From contig NC_003284.9 of assembly GCF_000002985.6 (NCBI RefSeq), positions 682,001 to 746,000 of the forward strand: a stretch of DNA of 64,000 nt, in the 5' to 3' direction. A model generated the notes under the pieces. The model was not told the DNA's origin, did no database searches, and was given only the letters and a program-made list of their open reading frames with translations. The translations under genes were made by a program, and so were the position numbers. Shown here piece after piece: positions 59,867 to 64,000 of this stretch. Origin of the DNA: Caenorhabditis elegans. Taxonomy: Eukaryota; Nematoda; Chromadorea; Rhabditida; Rhabditidae. Within the stretch, counting starts at the first letter, position 1. Every line of letters starts with the position of its first letter.

Positions 59867-61437
59867 TGTACAGAAAAAGTGAAGAAGTAGGAAAAAGAGC
59901 GGGGGTATTCTAATATCACTTGAAGAAGTCATCCTTCTATAGACTTCTAAAATTGAATCATAACTTTAAGCCCCTAGAGCACTTAAAACATATACGTCCC
60001 CAATTTATGCAAAACGTTTTCCTTCCGTGTCCCCCTTTTTTTTGAGGAAAAGCTGAGGAAAATAAAGAAATAAAAGAAAATGTTGAACTTTATGCTGCGT
60101 TTCGCATTTTTGGAAAGCAAAAAGGGAACACTTGTGTATTATTAGTTTGGCCATAATTTTCCCCTAAACTTTATTCCAAGACAATTAAAAATATTTATCA
60201 TCTTTTAGTTTCAGTTTGTTCTATTTGCACAATTTTGGTGCATTTTGTTTGATTTTGTAAGCTTGGCTATTTTGCACAATTTCCAAGAAGAGGGCCGTCT
60301 ACTGCAATGCTAACTATTGAGAGACATTTTTGATTTTATTTTTTTGAGTTGATATATTAATAAAGAAAAACAACTTGAAAATTTGATGAAAATAAAACTG
60401 AAAATTACAAAAGTGTAGGTAATATGTCGAGGGTCTTAATGCTACAGGTCTTGCTCCGGACTACAACTATATTTTGAAGCTTGTACTGAATAACTGTTAG
60501 AAATGAATTATGGAATCTGAGCATTTTTGTGCTTATAAAATACTTAAAAATTGCTCAAAAATCTCCCAGATTTTTGGGTATTGAACTAATGCCTGATTTA
60601 AAAAAAAACTCATTAACAGTATTAAGTATACCAAATGTGTTTCAAAAAAAAATTATTCAGGTACGCTTCGCAGTTGAAGATAGATGTCTAATAGTTTTAA
60701 TATTACAAGCAATAGTTAGTAGTAGTATTCTGATTGATTGCATTTCTAATTGAAACGAAAAGCGGCTGAGTATGAAGAAAAACAAGAAATAAAGTAAAAA
60801 AAAGAAAGCAATCCCGAACACAATTCAAAACTACAAACAAAATTGAACTCCTTTCTTAGAAAATAAAAATTCCGAGAAATTGGGTACTTGTACGAATATA
60901 AAAAAAGTATGTGAGCGAGAAGTACGATTTTGTTTTGAACAACGTTTTTGAGTATCTATTTCCGAATACCTATTTTTTCTGCTCAAAAACCAAAGTGATG
61001 TGCATATTTTTGCCTGGGAAAAACTCTATTTCCTGTGTGGAAATAGGTTGATTCCTGGAATGGAAAACTCGAGCTGTTGCCGACTTTAAACAAAATTCCA
61101 GCTTTTGATCTTTTTTCAAACATCAACCTATCAATGAATTTTTACTTTCAGATTCAAATTGGAGCAAAGCACAAAATTTAGATTGTTTGACAAATTGACT
61201 GACGCTCTTTTTATTTGATTAAGAGAACAGCAAAAAATATCCCACTTCCGGATTTGGTGGTTTTGCAAACGAAAAAACCAATTTGTGAAAAGAATTGTAA
61301 AATTGTTTCTAGAAACAATAAACACCAAGTTAGAAAAACACAAATGATATTGACACGAGTGAGAAAATATTCAACTCCCAGATTTTTTACTTTTCGCATA
61401 AAACAACAATGACCAATGAGAAAACAATTATTAATGT

Positions 61438-61510
61438 TGGTCAGTGGGAAATCATTTCGGTCTTCCACCATTTCAATTAGGTCAGGGCATTGAGCTCTGG
61501 TCAATACATT
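61438..61510 (+). repeat. Decayed GGTCAGTGC cluster
   Basis: Imperfect copies in plus orientation (ttggtcagtgggaaa, taggtcagggcattg, ctggtcaatacattt) indicate an old cluster. Confidence 0.55.
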
Positions 61511-61574
61511 TTTGGGGTTGATCAGCTGTCTGGAAATACAGTTTATGACGCCAGAGGGCATATAAAAAAATTGA

Positions 61575-61656
61575 AAGCGTAGGTGGTAGAGAGGTGCGAC
61601 CTAATTGAAAACAGAGACCTAGTGACCTGGGTCGCACTTATTCCACCCCTAGCAAA
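61575..61656. repeat. Short imperfect palindrome
   Basis: The left arm gcgtaggtggtagagaggtg then cgacct pairs with the right arm gggtcgcacttattccaccc then ctagc. The loop is about 20 bases, so the whole 80-base unit could form a hairpin. It is probably a small MITE. Confidence 0.65.
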
Positions 61657-61874
61657 TAGTTCGCTGTTGATAAATAGTGGGAGAAATGCAATGCCTTTTT
61701 AGTATTTTGTAAATTCACTAAAACTTCATTTCGGATGGAATCATGGCTAATACTGTATTCGTATTACCTGTTTTCAAACAAGCCATAAAACGTATTTCCA
61801 TAAGTTTTTTGGCAATACATAAAAATCATTTTTAGTCTGTCCATCGTGAAATGTGAATAATGCCCTGTGGAATT

Positions 61875-62015
61875 TGGTTAGTGCTTATTGAAATTTTGTC
61901 AATGCATTTTGGAGTCTGGTCAGTGCATTTTGAAATTTTGTCAATGCACCTTGAAATTTGTCAGTGCATATTGAAATATTATCAACGCATCTTGGAATTT
62001 GGTCAGTGCAAAAAA
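61875..62015 (+). repeat. GGTCAGTGCA motif cluster
   Basis: About seven copies in plus orientation alternate between ggtcagtgca and gtcaatgca forms (tctggtcagtgcattttg, ttttgtcaatgcaccttg, tttggtcagtgcaaaa). Spacing is about 20-24 bases. Confidence 0.8.
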
Positions 62016-62326
62016 GTCTCGGTTTAATTTCAAATTTTATAGCGTAAATTGAGCAGTGCCAGTATTCTAAAAATAATTTGGAAGCAAAATTTTGCGCTTA
62101 GTTACAGCAACTCATAATATAAGTTTTTTGAAATGCATCTCAGAATTTTGAGAGAGTTGAAAAATAGGACTCTTTAAAATTATTGAATTGGTTTTTAACT
62201 TAAATAGTGCAGCTAATAATATTATTGGAAGTTGATGATTAAAATATTAGAAAACAGAAAGTGTATTTTGAATTTCCACTGCAAAGTCGAATTATTTTTG
62301 ATTTGTTTTTTTAATATAAATAATAG

Positions 62327-62472
62327 TCATTAAAACACACCGTCCAAGAAATTCGTCAATCCCAGCCGCCGATGTAGTTGAAATGACGGAGGTCGTCGGT
62401 TCCGTGATGGAAGTCGGATGCTTCATGAGAAGAAGCGAGTCAGAAGCTGAGGTCAACCTCAACGTAGACTAA
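62327..62472 (+). CDS. Probable terminal exon of an unidentified plus-strand gene
   Basis: After the acceptor-like taataatag at 62318-62326 an open frame runs to TAA at 62470-62472. Its composition is far more coding-like than the surroundings (segments KTHRPRNSSIPAADVVEMTE, GCFMRRSESE, EVNLNVD). A polyadenylation signal (AATAAA, 62546-62551) follows 74 bases later. No family was recognised. The upstream exons were not found and could be several kb away. Alternatively it is a relic of a lost gene. Confidence 0.45.
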
Positions 62473-64000
62473 CTTCTTGTTAACGTAATTAAAAAAGTGC
62501 CTTTCCCTGAAAATTGTGTTAGGTTAATGATGGGCTTGTTCCTAAAATAAAACACCAAAGAAGAAGTTATGAAGTTTTTTTTTCTTGTTCAACAAAAAAT
62601 CTAAATTTTGACGGTAAACAGAAAACAAAGTTTCGAATTTCACAATAATAATAATAATGGACGAACAAATGAACTTTATGAAAACATGTAAAAATATTAG
62701 CTTTTTTACTAGAAAAGACGTGGTTTTCTAAAATTTGGCCACAAAGTTCTCAGGGACTGAAGGAACTTGCTCTGGGAAAATTAACAATTTTTTGGTGTTG
62801 GATTTGGTCAAAGAAAAAAAAAGTGGACCAACCATTCTAATGAACAGCTCAAAATTCAATGAGCACATTGACAAAACATATGAAAATGAGATTTTAAGGT
62901 TTTCATTGAAAGAAATAAAAAAAATGCGAAGAATGAGAGATGGAGACGAGCAGTTTTTATGATTTTCATTAATAACGGTAAGTTTTTGGCAAATATTAAA
63001 GTTTCTCTTTTGCTCCTGGCTATGACAGCATTGAGAAGCGTTGAGTATTATTAGAAAATAGAAACGAACTCCGTGCGTTTTCTCAAAATCGAATGAAATT
63101 GAGAACTGTGAATGGGAGAAAAAATTTTAGAAAAATTTTAGGCGGCGTTTCGTTTGCAAAGTTTGGAAAAAAAAAACTAAATTCTCAAAAATACAAAAAT
63201 CATGGCAAAACTATTCAAATTTTTTGATAAGTTGTGTTTTTAACACCTAAAATTTGATAATTCTCAGTTTTTACTTATTATTATTTTAAAAATGCAAGGA
63301 AAGACAATTTTTACGAGTGGCATGTATATTTATACTAAGTATTATTAAATTGCATTTGACATTTAAGGCGTGGTAGGTAAATTTGGTACAGAAATTAGAA
63401 GCCTCAAAATATGACAGCGTAATTCCAGTTCAATTTCTTCTTAAACTAGTTGAATAAGAAATTTTTGAATATATTTCTGCAAACTGCTCCGAGATAATAT
63501 TCTGCCATACTTTCAAATTTAACGTTTAAAAAACTGAAAACTAGCCGGGTCACCTTGAAATTTGTGTTTACGCGGTCTCTTTCTTTCGATAATTTTTTCA
63601 CAAGTTGTACAAATAAATATAGTTCCAGACTCCTGTCTTAGTTTTTTAAAGTTTTTAAAATGTTCAAAAAAAATCTATTTCTTAGTTATCTTTAGAGAAA
63701 AATGTGTGAAACTGTAACAAATTCAAAGTAAGCCAATAATTTGTACCTGGTGAACGCAAAAAAAAGCCTGAAATAAATCATATACCTATACAAAAATGAG
63801 GCCATTTGAAATATTTTTCCAAAAATTGAAAAAAATAATTCAAAATCTATTTCATTGTTGTTAAAGTTACTTATATTTGGTGCATGTTCTGTTACATAAA
63901 GCGAAATTTCCAGAGCCCACGCCTTACATTTGAAGCTTTAAAGGAGGACAAACGGTCGGTCGATTTTGAACGTATAAACCCAAAATGAGCTCAAATGAAC
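62473..64000. other. Right-end region
   Basis: It contains the AATAAA at 62546-62551 after the preceding exon. An open frame lies at about 62735-62962 on the plus strand (for example EGTCSGKINNFLVLDLV, ending GDEQFL); it has coding-like stretches but no clear start or splice context. The remaining kilobase is AT-rich with nothing recognisable. Confidence 0.4.

Larger units (their letters stand above)
53691..62326. other. Long region with no supported gene
   Basis: 8.6 kb upstream of the 7TM receptor. It holds a family D palindrome (54343-54678), poly-G tracts (57475-57489 and 59856-59866), and an imperfect palindrome (61575-61656). It also holds a possible fragment of family B near 60130 (cacttgtgtattat) and motif clusters at 61438-61510 and 61875-62015. 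Promoter elements of the receptor are probably near 53700-53930, where a pyrimidine-rich acceptor-like tract (ttttcactcag) precedes the first exon. Confidence 0.45.

Overview
This window is nematode nuclear DNA and almost certainly Caenorhabditis elegans chromosome X. It is AT-rich, with compact GT-AG introns whose acceptors are of the TTTTCAG type. Its genes can be rebuilt exon by exon, and three are recognisable C. elegans genes: ncam-1, irk-2 and sli-1. No bacterial, viral, rRNA, tRNA or CRISPR features were seen.

Layout from left to right. At 1-780, on the minus strand and running off the left edge, is a homologue of vertebrate TP53I11, with a possible alternative first exon at 4617-4696. 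A gene-poor stretch with palindromic repeats follows. ncam-1 (plus, 11026-20727) encodes an NCAM/Fasciclin II-type cell adhesion protein. irk-2 (minus, 21845-28152) encodes an inward-rectifier K+ channel and converges tail-to-tail with ncam-1. About 10.5 kb follow with one weak orphan exon. sli-1 (minus, 38729-43893) encodes a Cbl-family RING ubiquitin ligase. After 5.4 kb of repeats there is an orphan 7TM receptor (minus, 49332-53690) with two possible C-termini. The remaining 10 kb is mostly non-coding, with a probable plus-strand terminal exon at 62327-62472.

The genes do not form an operon or a pathway. Several act at neuronal or cell-surface signalling steps (adhesion, K+ conductance, GPCR, negative regulation of receptor tyrosine kinase signalling), but nothing in the sequence links them.

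The most striking non-genic signal is a short motif close to TTGGTCAGTGCA. It recurs dozens of times in at least 15 introns or intergenic places. Each dense cluster keeps one orientation and some have a regular spacing of about 23-24 bp. Next come several families of short palindromic (MITE-like) elements, a 259-bp divergent tandem duplication that preserves the motif, and five long poly-G/poly-C tracts. Exon coordinates come from reading frames, phase continuity and splice consensus by eye. UTR ends and alternative isoforms are uncertain.
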